Both the position numbers and the translations under genes were made by a program. The notes beneath the pieces were generated by a model. It was not told the DNA's origin, did not search any database, and worked only from the letters and a program-made list of their open reading frames with translations. This document shows positions 17,669 to 29,220 of a stretch of DNA of 64,000 nucleotides, one piece after another. Source of the stretch: Flaccisagitta enflata (Eukaryota; Chaetognatha; Sagittoidea; Aphragmophora); contig OZ231128.1 in assembly GCA_965153355.1 (NCBI GenBank), forward strand, positions 43,276,001 through 43,340,000, read 5' to 3'. Position 1 is the first letter of the stretch. Each line of letters opens with the position of its first letter.

Positions 17669-17859
17669 TAAGCAAGCAGTCAAGGACTCAGCGCGAACGC
17701 TAAAGCAGGAGCATAATAGGGCATTAGAAATATACTGAGGTTGCTCAGTAACATCACTAGAAACACGCCCTCTGTGTGTGTAGAGGGGGGTTACTCAGAC
17801 GTTCACAACGATAGTGTGACCTTCACTCGTTTAACTGCTTGCCCTCAGGCACTTTTGAG

Positions 17860-17860
<1 letters not shown>

Positions 17861-17926
<66 letters not shown>
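17861..17926 (+). repeat. (AC)n microsatellite
   Basis: About 33 AC units, uninterrupted. Confidence 0.98.
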
Positions 17927-17928
<2 letters not shown>

Positions 17929-17960
17929 TATCTGGGAATATCTGCCAAAACCATTCTGGT

Positions 17961-18290
17961 TTTTAGTTGCGGACACACAACTCTATAAGAGGCTTTGTCC
18001 GTCTGTCCAGCCTTCTGTTCGTCCGTTGGTCCGGAGTCTTTCTTTTTTTGTTTCTTTCTTGAATGATAAAAAAACACGGCCGGATACACGGCTACCCCAG
18101 TCGCGTGCGGGTGAGCAGGGGCTCTATTTGAGGTCACTTCATCATTTGGGTAGGAGCACTGGAGCAGTGAGGCCAAAGACCGCAAAACCCCCCCAAAAAT
18201 TAAAGTGTCACGAACGGACGGACGGACGGGCCGACGGACCGACAAAGCGGGGTGAAGAGTCGCGTAGCACGCGACTAAAAATTGTTTAAT
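17961..18290 (+). repeat. Family A repeat, head-to-head pair
   Basis: A truncated + copy (hairpin AGTTGCG-GACA-CACAACT, then GGCTTTGTCCGTC) is followed by a near-complete reverse copy. The reverse copy runs from GGCCGGATACACGGC to GCGTAGCACGCGACTAAAAA and includes GGAC repeats at about 18212-18243. Confidence 0.8.
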
Positions 18291-18408
18291 TTTCAAAGGT
18301 CCATGCCTTCTTTTTCATAGGCCTGAAAACCTTTCTCTCTTTTTTTTTTTTTTTTTTTTCTTTCGTTCATTCTTTATTTCTCTCTTTCTTTTTCTTTCAT
18401 TCATTCAT

Positions 18409-18410
<2 letters not shown>

Positions 18411-18484
<74 letters not shown>

Positions 18485-18486
18485 TT
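18411..18486 (+). repeat. (TTTC)n microsatellite
   Basis: About 19 units, abutting the next family A copy. Confidence 0.97.
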
Positions 18487-18678
18487 TAGTCGCGGACAAG
18501 CGACTCTATAAGAGGCTTTGTCCGTCCGTCCGTCCGTCCGTCTGTCCGTCCGTCCGTCCGTTGGTCGGTCGGTTGGTTGGTTGGTCTGTCACGCTCGAGT
18601 CGAAAAGTGGGAAAACACGCATTTCTGCCCCTGCCCAACCGTCCGCGACTGGTATTGGCCGTGTATCCGGCCTTGTTT
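18484..18678 (+). repeat. Family A repeat, complete + copy
   Basis: TTTTAG, then stem AGTCGCG / AGCGACT, CTATAAGAGGCTTTGTCC, a CCGT array, GGGAAAACACGCATTT, GCCCCTGCCCAACC, GTCCGCGACT and a terminal hairpin GGCCG-TGTATC-CGGCC before TTGTT. It serves as the reference copy. Confidence 0.85.
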
Positions 18679-18689
18679 TCTTTTTCACT

Positions 18690-19125
18690 CCTTCGTTTTT
18701 CTTTCCTTAGTTATCGCTCCATTTCATTCTTTCTTCCTTTCGATCTTTCTCTTATCCTTTCTCCGTTTCTCTCTTTATCCATTTCCTTCTTTCTCCGTTT
18801 CATTCTTCTTCTTTCTCCGTTTCCTTCCTTTTCTTTCCCTGTTTCATCTTTATTATTTCTCTGTTTCATTCGTTCTCCGTTTCCTTCTTTTTCCATTTCA
18901 TTCTTTCTCCGTATCATTCTTTCTCTGTATCCTTCTTTCGCCGTATCCTTCTTTCTCTGTTTCATTCTTTCTGCGTTTCATTCTTATTTCGTTTTTTTTT
19001 TTCCATTTAATTTTTTCTCCGTTTCATTCTTTCTCCGTTTCGTTCTTTCTCTGTTTCGTTTTTTCTCTGTTTCATTTTTTCTCTGTTACATTCTTTCTCC
19101 GTTTCGTTTTTTCTCCGCCTCCCCT
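18690..19125 (+). repeat. Degenerate pyrimidine minisatellite, ~15-16 bp unit
   Basis: Repeats of the type TTTCATTCTTTCTCCG vary in register. Long open frames across it are simple-sequence artefacts. Confidence 0.8.
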
Positions 19126-19139
19126 CCCTCATAAACACA

Positions 19140-19560
19140 TATAGTTTCTTGGAACAATACTAGTAATCGTAATCAATCAAAAATGAAACTATTATGTCAT
19201 CCATAGAGAAATGTATCACAAAATGGTCTGAACTTTTCTGCAACATGGCATACATAAGTGTAACGGCAAAGTAGCTTGCTCGGTAAGGTGACGCACTGAT
19301 ACTCAGAAGAATCTTATGAAGTAAAAGTTGAATGAAGAATGCCAACTCTAGAAAAAAGTCGTTACTGAAAAAAATGAACGTAGTGAATTTCGTCAAAATC
19401 CACTTCGGCAGCAAAAAAATGGACAGCGTGAAAATCATAGATGCGAGTGTTTCTCATGAAAACGACTAACACGGTTGTCACGAGCGCAATCAAAAAGGGG
19501 GATGTAAAGATAAAATAGATTCATCTCGGTTTTTTTGCGGCCCCCAGATCAAGGTGCATC
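19140..19560 (+). other. Unique AT-rich stretch
   Basis: I see no supported gene or repeat here. Confidence 0.4.
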
Positions 19561-19567
19561 CGTCCGA

Positions 19568-19732
<165 letters not shown>

Positions 19733-19994
19733 GGAGGATCGTACCCGTCCACCACGGTATTGTAACCCCAGGTTACTTGTTTAAAGTTTCACTGCGACCG
19801 AACTTCAATGCTTAGTCGTGACAATTCGGTGATTCTTTTGTCCATCATAGAAATATCAGGAAACATCAGGAATGTTATTTCTTTTCCTTACAGCTGAATT
19901 CAGCAGTCTCTTTCTGTCTGTTCATACAGTTCATGAGATTGCATGTCAAGGGACTGGACAAAATTATGCCTTTGAGAGAAGCTGCCCTACTACC

Positions 19995-20350
19995 AATGCA
20001 GTTGAACCCCGCAATGATGTATGCCAGGGACGATCAAAATATATCTGTTATAGGCGGACTTCTGTTTTTGCCAATATAGGAAGTAAAAAGAAATAACCTA
20101 AAAGGACTAAGATCGTCGTTATAGACGGATTTCCGTTACCCATGGGTACGTTATAGCGGGGTGTTACCAACAGACAGACCGACAGACCGACCAATCAACC
20201 CTCCGCTCTCTGCAACAGCACTAAAAGCTTTGCTTTTATGGCGGATACTACATAGCAGGAAACGATCAACGACTGTGGATGTCCTTTTACTGTGTTCATA
20301 CTTAAAGGTTGCATACAGTTATACTCCACTCCAACGGGTTTCAAAAATCT
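19995..20350 (+). repeat. Remnants of a short inverted-end element family
   Basis: CAGTTGAACCCCGC at about 19999 and CAGTTATACTCCACTCCAAC at about 20308 resemble the ends CAGTTAAATCCCACTCC (38704) and, reversed, those near 60990. Inside are GTTATAGRCGGA motifs. They are probably MITE fragments; boundaries are not resolved. Confidence 0.4.
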
Positions 20351-20359
20351 AAGGAAATC

Positions 20360-21070
20360 CATTTCATAGGACCATAGATTTGTATCTTCTCTAGCTAGGC
20401 GGAATTCTGTAACTGGCGGCCAACCAGATCGGGAGTCAACGATTGCACTATTTTAAAGTATTGTGAAGACATTAGTTGCAACAAATATTTGAGTCGACCG
20501 CGGAGCCCGACATCTGCTTTAGACCTTAACCATGAACTCAGTATAGTGTCGAAGACTTTCAATTTTAGGTTTGGGCCTAAAAGGTCACTTTCAGCGCTGC
20601 AGTGACCAAAAAGAGGCGGAAAATTTTACGATCTTCGGCTTCAAAACGTTCGACGAGGGTTATTGTGACATCACGACTCAAAAAGACCCAACCCCGAAAA
20701 AAAATGTATTTTCGATTTTCATATTTCACCCTCGCACTACAAACCCAGGTTGATCAAAAGCGATACATGCACATTTACGAACATCTCTGTAAAACTTGAA
20801 GGTAGGAACAGATCGACTTCACCGGGGATTTATGGATATCCAAAAGGACCAAAATATATTGCTCGATTGTGGTGTACGTGCAACTGAATCTTAATCCAGG
20901 AAGGGAGTTGATACTAAAAAGGTGACTTTTGTCAAATTTGTTATTGACAGTATTTTGATTGTTGGATGAAAAATCTTATTGCAAATAGAACTTCATATCA
21001 AATTGCTTGAGAACAGGAAGATAAGTTATTCTGTTTGTTTAACTGATAAAGTTGATTGGTCAGTTAGTTG
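20360..21070 (+). other. Unique stretch before the scaffold gap
   Basis: Nothing recognisable. Confidence 0.35.
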
Positions 21071-21080
21071 NNNNNNNNNN
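21071..21080. other. Assembly gap (10 N)
   Basis: Ten N bases; true length unknown. Confidence 1.
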
Positions 21081-21379
21081 CTGCCTAGTATCTTAAGTAA
21101 TTCTTCTCTAAAGTAATAGCAATTAGCAATAATACGATGATAGGATATAGGAAAAATATGGCAGAGTAGACATGATCATCCCTATTGTATGACAATATGA
21201 GGGAAATCTATGAAGGAATTTAACAAGGCTGGATACATGGCTAATTAGATCGGGTTGAAGAGACACGTGCAAGCAGCTAGAAATCGAAAAATCAAAATAT
21301 TGAAAAAAATGATTTATTATCGACCATATGTAATTAAATTTCCCCGGCATTTAATGTGAATGAACTACTTGCTCAGCAT

Positions 21380-21380
21380 G

Positions 21381-21456
<76 letters not shown>

Positions 21457-21493
21457 GCAACAGCAGCAGCAACAACAACAGTAGCGACTGACG

Positions 21494-21538
<45 letters not shown>

Positions 21539-21622
21539 GCAGCAGCAGCAGCAGCACAACAGCAACAGCAACAACAACAACAACAACAACAGCAACAACA
21601 ACAACAACAACAACAACACAGC

Positions 21623-21654
<32 letters not shown>

Positions 21655-21672
21655 AAACAAAAACAACAACCT
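21380..21672 (+). repeat. Compound (AAC)n-(GGC)n-(AGC)n-(AAC)n
   Basis: AAC units are followed by AGC, about 13 GGC units (21497-21533), AGC units (21534-21556), and AAC again to 21672. Confidence 0.96.
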
Positions 21673-22083
21673 GCTGCATTTGATGAATTCAGAATAACAG
21701 GTCTTACAAAATTAGGCGGAAAAGTAAAACGATCAATATAAACAGTAAAAATGCTCTCAGCATTATGAAATATGACATAGAGATAGCTGAGACCTAGTAT
21801 TTTGACATCTAAAGCTATGTCGGCGACTTTCCTTCATGAAGGGCGGGATGGAAGGTGATTCATTGAAAGTGAGGTGTCAGATTATTGCTGACTTCTACGA
21901 AAACAAAAATGTTTTTTAAGTGGAAGATGAATACCATCGGTCATTTTAAGAAAATGGGATGCAGAAAAAAACCAAATTATCGTGTGATGCAGTTGGTTTA
22001 TGCAAGAGAGTCAATCATGCAGAAAAGATGCCGTGTAGGTTGACAACAACTGGGGAAAGTAAGGTTAAGTCGAGCTTCAAGAA

Positions 22084-22275
22084 TAACAAGGCTGGATACA
22101 CGGCTACCCCAGTCGCGTGCGGGTGGGCAGGGGCCATTTTTGAGGTCACCAGAGCGTTTGGGCAGGAGTAGTATGGTCAAGGAATAAAAAACATAAAAAA
22201 AGTAAAGTGTGACCACCCAACCAACCAACCGACGGACAGAGCGGGGTGTAGAGTCGCGGAGCAAGCAACTAAAAA
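22084..22275 (-). repeat. Family A repeat, reverse copy
   Basis: It begins AACAAGGCTGGATACACGGC and ends GAGTCGCGGAGCAAGCAACT followed by AAAAAG. The GGAC array is replaced by CCAA/CCGA. Confidence 0.8.
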
Positions 22276-22444
22276 GAACGTGTCAATCCCATACGTTTCA
22301 CTAATTTGCATAATTATGTTCATGAGGACATAGCTCATTAATATCTTTTTGCATTTTTCGCATCATGTCGATAAAATGAACATAATTGGTGATATATACA
22401 TTGCTTGGATTGATTATATTTACGTTTTTAACGGAAAGATGGTT

Positions 22445-22645
22445 CCTCATGTACCCCGCCCTCATGTACCCCAAAATGAGGGAGTGGCTGTATATTGTGG
22501 GATTTTTTTAAATGTACCCTCCATGTACCCCTACACAATAGACTGGGGATTGATTCCTCATGTACCCAAAGTTATGCTCATGTACCTTACATAGAAATTG
22601 GGGATTGATCCTTCATGTACCCAAAGTTACCCTCATGTACCCCTT
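22445..22645 (+). repeat. Dispersed CTCATGTACCC motif cluster
   Basis: Nine or so occurrences of CATGTACCC occur within 200 bp, including a roughly 60-bp direct repeat containing GGGGATTGAT. Confidence 0.7.
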
Positions 22646-22757
22646 TTATTGAGAGTGGGTTTTTACAACGCCTTTTACAACGAGTTTTCATCTCTTTCCG
22701 CCAAATTTTGTGAGAACTGTTATGCCAAAACAAGGGTATCAACCAATTTCGGCGATC

Positions 22758-22759
22758 TT

Positions 22760-22856
<97 letters not shown>
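22758..22856 (+). repeat. (ATC)n microsatellite
   Basis: About 32 units, then degenerate. Confidence 0.97.
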
Positions 22857-22857
<1 letters not shown>

Positions 22858-22904
22858 CTCCATCAACATCATCATCATCGTCATCATCAAAATAACAGGT
22901 CGCC

Positions 22905-23165
22905 CAAGAGCAATATGTGGTCAGCGATACCCGTTGCCCTGCTTTGCATGAGTGTGAATTGAAGTGAGGGGAAGCAAGGCAGCGGCCCCAAAGGGACGAA
23001 GTCCTGTAGAACACGGGGGACTTCTGTTCATTCGTCCATCTGTCCGTCCATCTGTCCGTCCCCCCAGGCCCTCTTAGGCCTGAAATCTGCCTTCTCAGGG
23101 CTGAAATCTACCCTCTCGGACCTGAAATCCACCCTCTCGGGCCTCATCATTACCATCATCATCAT
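22905..23165 (+). repeat. Family B element, partial
   Basis: GGTCAGCGATACCCGTTGCC, AGGCAGCGGCCCCAAAGGG and GTCCTGTAGAACACGGG, then GTCC repeats and a few units of the AGGCCTGAAATCTGCC type. The right arm is missing. Confidence 0.75.
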
Positions 23166-23515
23166 AGTTGGAAACACCCTTAAAACATGAAAATGCCTTT
23201 AAAACAACTTGCGATGGACCGACCAACCAATGGACCTTAAAGTGGCTCAAGGAGGTTCACATGGATCTTAAGATAGTATATGGCACTTTTTAAACTAAAT
23301 ATGAAATCATTAAACCACACTTAGGTCTCCTCCAAACAAGGTCATTAGACCCGAGTCGAGGACTTCACAAAAGGTCGGACAAACAGACAGGCAGACCGAC
23401 TAGAATTTCAAAAATGACCTTTGAATTACCAAACCGGTTCTTATTGATACCCTAAAACCTTTAAAATGGCTTTAAAACATATAAAACGCCTTTTTAACAA
23501 CTTTGTGACGAACTG

Positions 23516-23607
23516 ACCGACCGACCGACCAACCGACGGACTGACCGACGGACGGACTGACGGACCAAAAAGTGGCTTATAGAGTCGCGTAACAACCAAC
23601 TAAAAAT
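23516..23607 (-). repeat. Family A repeat, truncated reverse copy
   Basis: A GACC/GACG array, then AAAGTGGCTTATAGAGTCGC and the remnant hairpin before AACTAAAAATTG. Confidence 0.65.
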
Positions 23608-23829
23608 TGAAGTCATTATGCAAATAAGTAATTCTTATATATCCAGAACAAAAGACAAACGTCTTTGCAGGTCTTTTATATAAGGTCTTTTATATAACGT
23701 CTTGTTTTACCGATTCTTCGGCCAATGAGGGCTCGAGTCTAACAGAGAATCAACCAATCGCAGTATTCTCACTTTTCCAGTGGAAAAAAATCGAAGCGGT
23801 ACCCCCGTTTCAGCGCTTTTGCGTTTGTC

Positions 23830-24186
<357 letters not shown>

Positions 24187-24399
24187 GATGTTGTCAAAAC
24201 CCATTTTTCATTAGTTTGGAATGGAATCATGCTGCTTGAGCCAATCAATGTACCAGTAATGGCGGCTGTCGCCGTGAGGAAAAAAGTCATAAGCACTGGT
24301 GACTTTTCACCATGCTTTTATCTTCAGTCACTGAATTTCTTTTTTGTCAGATCAAATTAAAAGCAATTGTTTGCATTGGTTGTACTGAAAATCAGAGAG

Positions 24400-24660
24400 T
24401 AACAGGACTGAGCCAAATGAGCTAGATGAGCTGAAATATTCAAAATAATTCAACAAGACAACCAGCTTTGCTCACTGACATGCTTTCTTGTATTTATTTG
24501 CTTAAATCAAAACATCTTTTTAATCCTGTTTAAAATCAAAGAAAAAAAGCAAGCTAAGTGAGCTAAATGAGCTAAAATGCTAAAAAACGCCCTCACAGAT
24601 GAGCAGCTGTGCTCGTAAACATCTTTTTTTGTATTTGCATGCTCAAGTAAACATATATAC
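24400..24660 (+). repeat. Diverged ~120-bp direct repeat
   Basis: The block with GAGCCAAATGAGCTAGATGA and CTTTCTTGTATTTATTTGC recurs as GAGCTAAATGAGCTAAAATG and TTTTTTTGTATTTGCATGC. Confidence 0.5.
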
Positions 24661-24769
24661 ACTCCTTTATTGATCCTACACAATATAAAAAAAAATGAAA
24701 AATAAAAAAATTCTATTCGAATTTTTTGTAAATAAATCTTTAAAAAATCATAGCGCGAAAAGTATTTGT

Positions 24770-24935
24770 TGTAGAGCATTCTGCTTGGCGCCAAATGAAA
24801 GAGAATTATAAAATTTACTTACCCTATCAATTTCATTGGGGGGCCCATTCGCCCCTAGGAGAGCCGGAACTTCCGCATAAGAAAATGAAAACCCTGTTTC
24901 TCTCGAATATGTCAAAAAGTCGAAGACTGACTTCG
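24770..24935. repeat. Dispersed element fragment related to 60745-60995
   Basis: ATTCTGCTTGGCGCCAAATG, AATTTCATTGGGGG and CGACTTTTTTCC recur in the same order at 60750-60940 with substitutions. Confidence 0.5.
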
Positions 24936-25082
24936 ACTTTTTTCCTGACCAGAAAATGAATGAATACTGAAAATATCATATCTGCTTTCTTTGATTTTTC
25001 ATATTACTTATGAGCTGAATTGGACTTGTAATCATGTTGATAGATATGTAAAAATCTTTTATATGATACTAGACATGTATAA

Positions 25083-25325
25083 AACAAGGCCGGATACAAG
25101 GCTACCCCAGTCGCGTGCGGATAGGCAGGGGCCGTTTTTGAGGTCACTTGATCGCTTGGGCTGGAGCAGTGAGGCCAAAGAATGCAAAAACCCAAAAAAA
25201 GTAAAGTGTGACGGACGGACGGACGGACGGACGGACGGACGGACGGATGGACGGACGGACGGATGGACGGACGGACCGACGGACGGACCGACAAAGCGGG
25301 GTGTAGAGTCGCACGTGACTAAAAA
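25083..25325 (-). repeat. Family A repeat, reverse copy with (GGAC)n
   Basis: It starts AACAAGGCCGGATACAAGGC. The internal GGAC array spans about 25213-25290 and the end is GTCGCACGTGACTAAAAAG. Confidence 0.85.
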
Positions 25326-25373
25326 GAAAATTGCAGGGTCAATGATAAATCTCATTATGAATATGCGGATCTA

Positions 25374-25456
25374 TTTAGTGGCGTGCTACGCGACTCTACA
25401 CCTTGCTATGTCGGTCCGTTGGTCGGTCGGTCGTACCCCTTTTTACTTTTTCGGCC
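25374..25456 (+). repeat. Family A repeat, truncated + copy
   Basis: GCGTGCTACGCGACTCTACA followed by GTCGGTCCGTTGGTCGG. Confidence 0.7.
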
Positions 25457-25545
25457 TTTTTTAGCTTTTTGAGCATACGAATTATGTTGCAACATATGAG
25501 AGTAGCTGTTGTAATGGTTTTTCATCAGCCTTCCTTCATCCAATG

Positions 25546-26490
25546 ACAAATATCGATAAATACCGATGAAACCTTTTCGATGGCCATGGCTACGGAATCA
25601 GCTGACAGAGCGAGTCGAGTCAGGTTGTCATGAACAAAGGGTTCTGGAGCGCCGATGGATCGCGATCGAAGAATGATTTAAACCCATATTAAAACTCATA
25701 TCTTAATTATTAAAAAAAAAATCATGCACTTTTACATTTAAGTACGTGTCGAGTATTACATGAAAACAAAAAATCAAAGGGGGGCTTTTTTTAATTGATT
25801 GTTTTTTGTAAATAGACAGATTTTGTATCTTTTCTATTCAGCAAATCATTTCACAGTTCATATAGTATGTATTTTTCTACTTTCATTGATTTTAATTCAG
25901 TTAAAATGTTTAAACCTGCTGCTTTGTTGTTCATTAACATTTTCCTTCATTTTCTCCTAAATAACAAACTTTTACCATGATGTCTTATGGTTAAGATCCC
26001 TGTTGACATATGGCTCTTTTCTTTTTCATCATTAGCTTGTTTGATCGTCACCTAGTACATGGAAATATTACAAGATTTTCAGTTCTTGGTGACGGGAGGT
26101 CGTCACTCGCCACATCCTCAGTAAACAGAGAGAAAAAAATCTAAGTGTTTTTTATTGTAGTATCGGTAAATCGTCACTCGCCACATCGTCAGTGAAACGA
26201 TGAAAAAAAATTTGGGAGTATTGGGACATCGTCAATGCTAACATGCAAAGTGCCGTGAGATCGTTAACGACCTTATGAAGATTCGTTTAAAAATTGTGGC
26301 GTGGGAGATCGTTGCCGATCTGCCGGCACCCGATCGTTCTGCTAGAACTTAGTCATTTTTTTCTGGATCTTAAATTCTTCGATCGATCGATTTTCTTTGC
26401 TCTGACAACCTGACTCGCCGTGTCAGCTGATTTCGCGATCATTGCCATCAGCGAAATGGTCGTTTCATCGATATTCATTGGTATTTGCCA
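25546..26490. mobile_element. Non-autonomous DNA element with ~85-bp inverted termini
   Basis: The left arm 25546-25633 (AAATATCGATAAATACCGAT ... TCAGGTTGTCA) matches the reverse complement of 26398-26490 with substitutions, including ATCAGCTGACA and CGATGAAAC. The interior contains direct repeats of TCGTCACTCGCCACATC. No transposase is present. An (AAC)n run abuts the right end. Confidence 0.6.
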
Positions 26491-26494
26491 ACAA

Positions 26495-26565
<71 letters not shown>

Positions 26566-26566
26566 G
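26490..26566 (+). repeat. (AAC)n microsatellite
   Basis: About 25 units. Confidence 0.95.
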
Positions 26567-26774
26567 ATGCCATGAACATAACATGACTCAGTATACTCTT
26601 AAATGACTTAAGATGACTTAAAGAAATAAAATTGATAAAAAATGTAAAAGTGTGACGGCCTTCTTCTTCTCCATATCCTCCACTCCCTTCTTCTTCATCT
26701 TCGTTATCACTTTTATGTTCAAATTACTCTTCTTTTTCATCTTCTCCTTTTGCTTCTTTTTCATCTTCTCCTTT

Positions 26775-26931
26775 TGCTTCTTCTTCTTCTTCTTCTTCTT
26801 CTTCTTCTTCTTCTTCTTCTTCTTCTTCTTCTTCTTCTTCTTCTTCTTCTTCTTCTTCTTCTTCTTCTTCTTCTTCTTCTTCTTCTTCTTCTTCTTCTTC
26901 TTCTTCTTCTTCTTCTTCTTCTTCTTCTTCG
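26775..26931 (+). repeat. (TTC)n microsatellite
   Basis: About 52 uninterrupted units, flanked by TTTTCATCTTCTCC repeats. It is purine-rich on the reverse strand and could form triplex DNA. Confidence 0.97.
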
Positions 26932-27104
26932 TTTTCTTTTTCCTGTACAACCGCAACCTTAATGCATAGTTGAGAATAGATTTATAAACCGGAATTTATA
27001 AACATGTTTAACATGATTTATAAACATGATGGCTCTTACATACAAATACTTAAGTAAATGCCGTGGTGCATGACATTTATATTGGGTGTGTTCCCGAGGG
27101 TCGT

Positions 27105-27330
27105 AGAAAAAAGCCACTGTCTTCTGAGACACATTCACACTGCCCTTCTTAGATGTGTTCGCGATGGTCTCCTTGCCAATTGGCCACTGTCTTCTGAGAC
27201 ATGTTCACACTGAACTTCTTAGATGTGTTCACCCGGGTTGTCTATGACGTGAACTTAAACATGTTCACGATGTCTTTCTGTGACGTGAACTAAAACATGT
27301 TGACGTTGGTTCCCTCATGCGCTCCCACAT
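27105..27330 (+). repeat. 68-bp degenerate tandem repeat
   Basis: GCCACTGTCTTCTGAGACAC ... CTTCTTAGATGTGTTC recurs 68 bp later, followed by shorter GTGAACTTAAACATGTTCAC relatives. Confidence 0.7.
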
Positions 27331-27437
27331 ACTCTGACACAGGAAACGTTGGCAATCTACACGCTCATTCAGTTTTTTGGGGTCTTTTTTTTTATTGTAC
27401 ATTTGCTCAAAACCCAAACTTTTAGATAATCACCAAT

Positions 27438-27497
27438 TTCGATTGCCTTCGGATTAGTTGATAGTGACGATTGCCTTCGGATTAGTTGATAGTGACA
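27438..27497 (+). repeat. Tandem ~29-bp duplication
   Basis: GATTGCCTTCGGATTAGTTG plus ATAGTGAC occurs twice in tandem. Confidence 0.9.
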
Positions 27498-27702
27498 ACA
27501 CTACACAAGATTTTTTGTGTTTTGAGTTAGGATTGCTTAGCTTAAAGGAGCAAGGAAGTAGTTAAGTCGATCAGTTCATTAGGTTCTATGAGATCAAAAT
27601 TCTTCTGTTGCCAAAATAAAGGAGTTGGAAGATATGAGTTTGAGTAATTTACATAACTATTTTCTACTTTTCATTTTCATAGACATCGCAAGCACTGCGG
27701 TG

Positions 27703-27798
27703 ATAATCAATGCTCGAGTAAAGACTATGGGCAGTCAGTGCTATGTAGAAGAAAACAAGAAGTTTTATTCCAAATTTTCGCATAATATGCTATATGCA
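27703..27798 (+). repeat. PLE inverted repeat, left copy
   Basis: Identical over 96 bp to the reverse complement of 29208-29303. Confidence 0.95.
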
Positions 27799-27810
27799 TC
27801 ATCAGGGAAC
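27767..27810 (-). ncRNA. Hammerhead-ribozyme-like motif of the PLE (candidate)
   Basis: Read on the reverse strand: GTTCC, CTGATGA, T, stem GCATA / TATGC with loop TAGCATAT, GAAA, ATTT, GGAAT. GTTCC and GGAAT can pair as stem I (one G-U), GCATA/TATGC is stem II, and the very short AATT stem III would need dimerisation. PLE terminal repeats are known to carry minimal hammerheads. Against it: one unpaired T sits between the core and stem II, and the cleavage triplet would be UUU. Confidence 0.4.
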
Positions 27811-27912
27811 AGAGAGAATGAGACAGAGAAACCAGAGAGATAAGGAAAGGGATAGGAAGAAGAGGAAGGGGAGGAGAAGCCAGACAATAGAATTACAGAG
27901 ACAAGAACCCAA

Positions 27913-29220
27913 TCAAGGGTTGGCCCCCTCCCCCACGCCGGAATCGTTGTTCATCTGATGGAAGACAGGGTCCCACATGGTAGTTTTCACATAAGCGCCA
28001 AAATCTTCATTTAACCCGGAGCCTGGGCCACTATTGTGGCGACGGATTTCCAGAGCTTCGCGGACTTTTAAGTCATATGTGAGTTTCTTTTTGTTCTTGT
28101 TGGTCATATTCGTTATGACCTTGAAATCCCACTTGGCGTTGACAGTGCAGTTTTGCCTGTGTTGGCAGATGCCCGAGTGCCCCCAATTGCCATTGTTGAC
28201 AGCTCTTTCATGCTCTTTGGCACGGACGTTGATAGGACGGATGGTTTGACCTATATATTGGGCATCGGGAGAGCATTCACAACACCACCAATAGACTCCT
28301 GGTTGGTCCTTAGGGTCGTGGGGTGTCTTGTTGGCACTGCATAGGATGCTACCTAGCTTGCGGCCAGGCCTTGTTACGAGATTGACACCTGCCTTATTGC
28401 ATGCACGTTTGAGTTTATGATATGTGCCATTGGGCAAGTATGGAACAACCACATATGGCTTGTCTTCTTCCTCGTTGAGGTCTTCGTCACGGAAGGGAAG
28501 AATGTCAAATAAATTCTCAGGGATGGCTTGGTCGATGATGGAGTTGTTGGTCTTTCTCGTGTAACCACTTTTTTTGTTTTTTTTCTTGTTCTTGCTGGAA
28601 CCAGGTTCAGGTGGCTTATAGGTTTCAGCGATTTTCTCAAGGTTACCTCTATTATGGCCATTATCCTGGAACATATTAATGATGAACTGTATTTCTTTAT
28701 CAAGGTCTTCCTGGGAGCTGCAAAGGCGATGGGCACGGCACAACTCAGATTTGAAATTGGCTATGGCAGTGCCAGGGTGTTGGCAGCTTTGAGGCTTAAT
28801 AGTCACGTTTGTGTTAGATGGCTTACGGTAGACACGGGTGGAAAGGCTACCGTCCTGATGTCTGGTGACTTTAACATCAAGGAAGGCGATGGCATTGCCT
28901 TCCTCCTCTTCCCGAGTGAACTGAACGCGCTCATGGATGGCATTGAGACATTCATTGAACTGGGCAGCAGGATCTGAAGGATTGTTGGTGGAACTCCTCA
29001 GGCCTGTGCGAGGATACTGCATGATGCACCAGCAGTCATCCATATAAATGAAGATGTGACGAGCGATGGAATTACGTCTCCTTTTGGCTTCATCTATGGC
29101 TTTTTCCATGGTATTGAGCATCCAAATTTGTGACACTGTCACCATCAACGATAGGCCAATTGGGCCACTGTTGTTTTGCGTGTGATGGCGGCCATTGTAT
29201 GCTATATTGCATATAGCATA
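27913..29220 (-). CDS. Penelope-like RT (C-terminal part) with GIY-YIG endonuclease
   Basis: The frame runs from about 29220, where the sequence is already inside the RT domain and no proper start exists, to a stop at 27913-27915. Near the 5' end is NNSGPIGLSLMV, then FIYMDDCWCI with the RT catalytic DD, FLDVKVTR and VYRKPSNT. A lysine-rich linker (SSKNKKKNKK) follows. The endonuclease has GVYWWCCECS, then QYIGQT and VRAKEH, a downstream CQHRQNC cluster and REALEIRRH. The endonuclease nicks the target and the RT copies the element RNA. At about 435 residues it is roughly half of a full PLE protein, so it is a 5'-truncated copy; the remaining frame is intact. Confidence 0.88.
   Translation of the reverse strand, partial: YAICNIAYNGRHHTQNNSGPIGLSLMVTVSQIWMLNTMEKAIDEAKRRRNSIARHIFIYMDDCWCIMQYPRTGLRSSTNNPSDPAAQFNECLNAIHERVQFTREEEEGNAIAFLDVKVTRHQDGSLSTRVYRKPSNTNVTIKPQSCQHPGTAIANFKSELCRAHRLCSSQEDLDKEIQFIINMFQDNGHNRGNLEKIAETYKPPEPGSSKNKKKNKKSGYTRKTNNSIIDQAIPENLFDILPFRDEDLNEEEDKPYVVVPYLPNGTYHKLKRACNKAGVNLVTRPGRKLGSILCSANKTPHDPKDQPGVYWWCCECSPDAQYIGQTIRPINVRAKEHERAVNNGNWGHSGICQHRQNCTVNAKWDFKVITNMTNKNKKKLTYDLKVREALEIRRHNSGPGSGLNEDFGAYVKTTMWDPVFHQMNNDSGVGEGANP

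Noticed and set aside
17961-18678. Family A as a Helitron
   Set aside because: A hairpin followed by CTAA exists at one end, but the hairpin overlaps the CTRR position, the other end does not start with TC, and insertion between A and T is not seen.
18518-19144. 208-codon pyrimidine-rich frame
   Set aside because: Encoded by family A plus the TTTCATTCTTTCTCCG minisatellite.
28034-28977. Forward frames over the Penelope-like element
   Set aside because: Antisense shadows of the reverse-strand reverse transcriptase frame.
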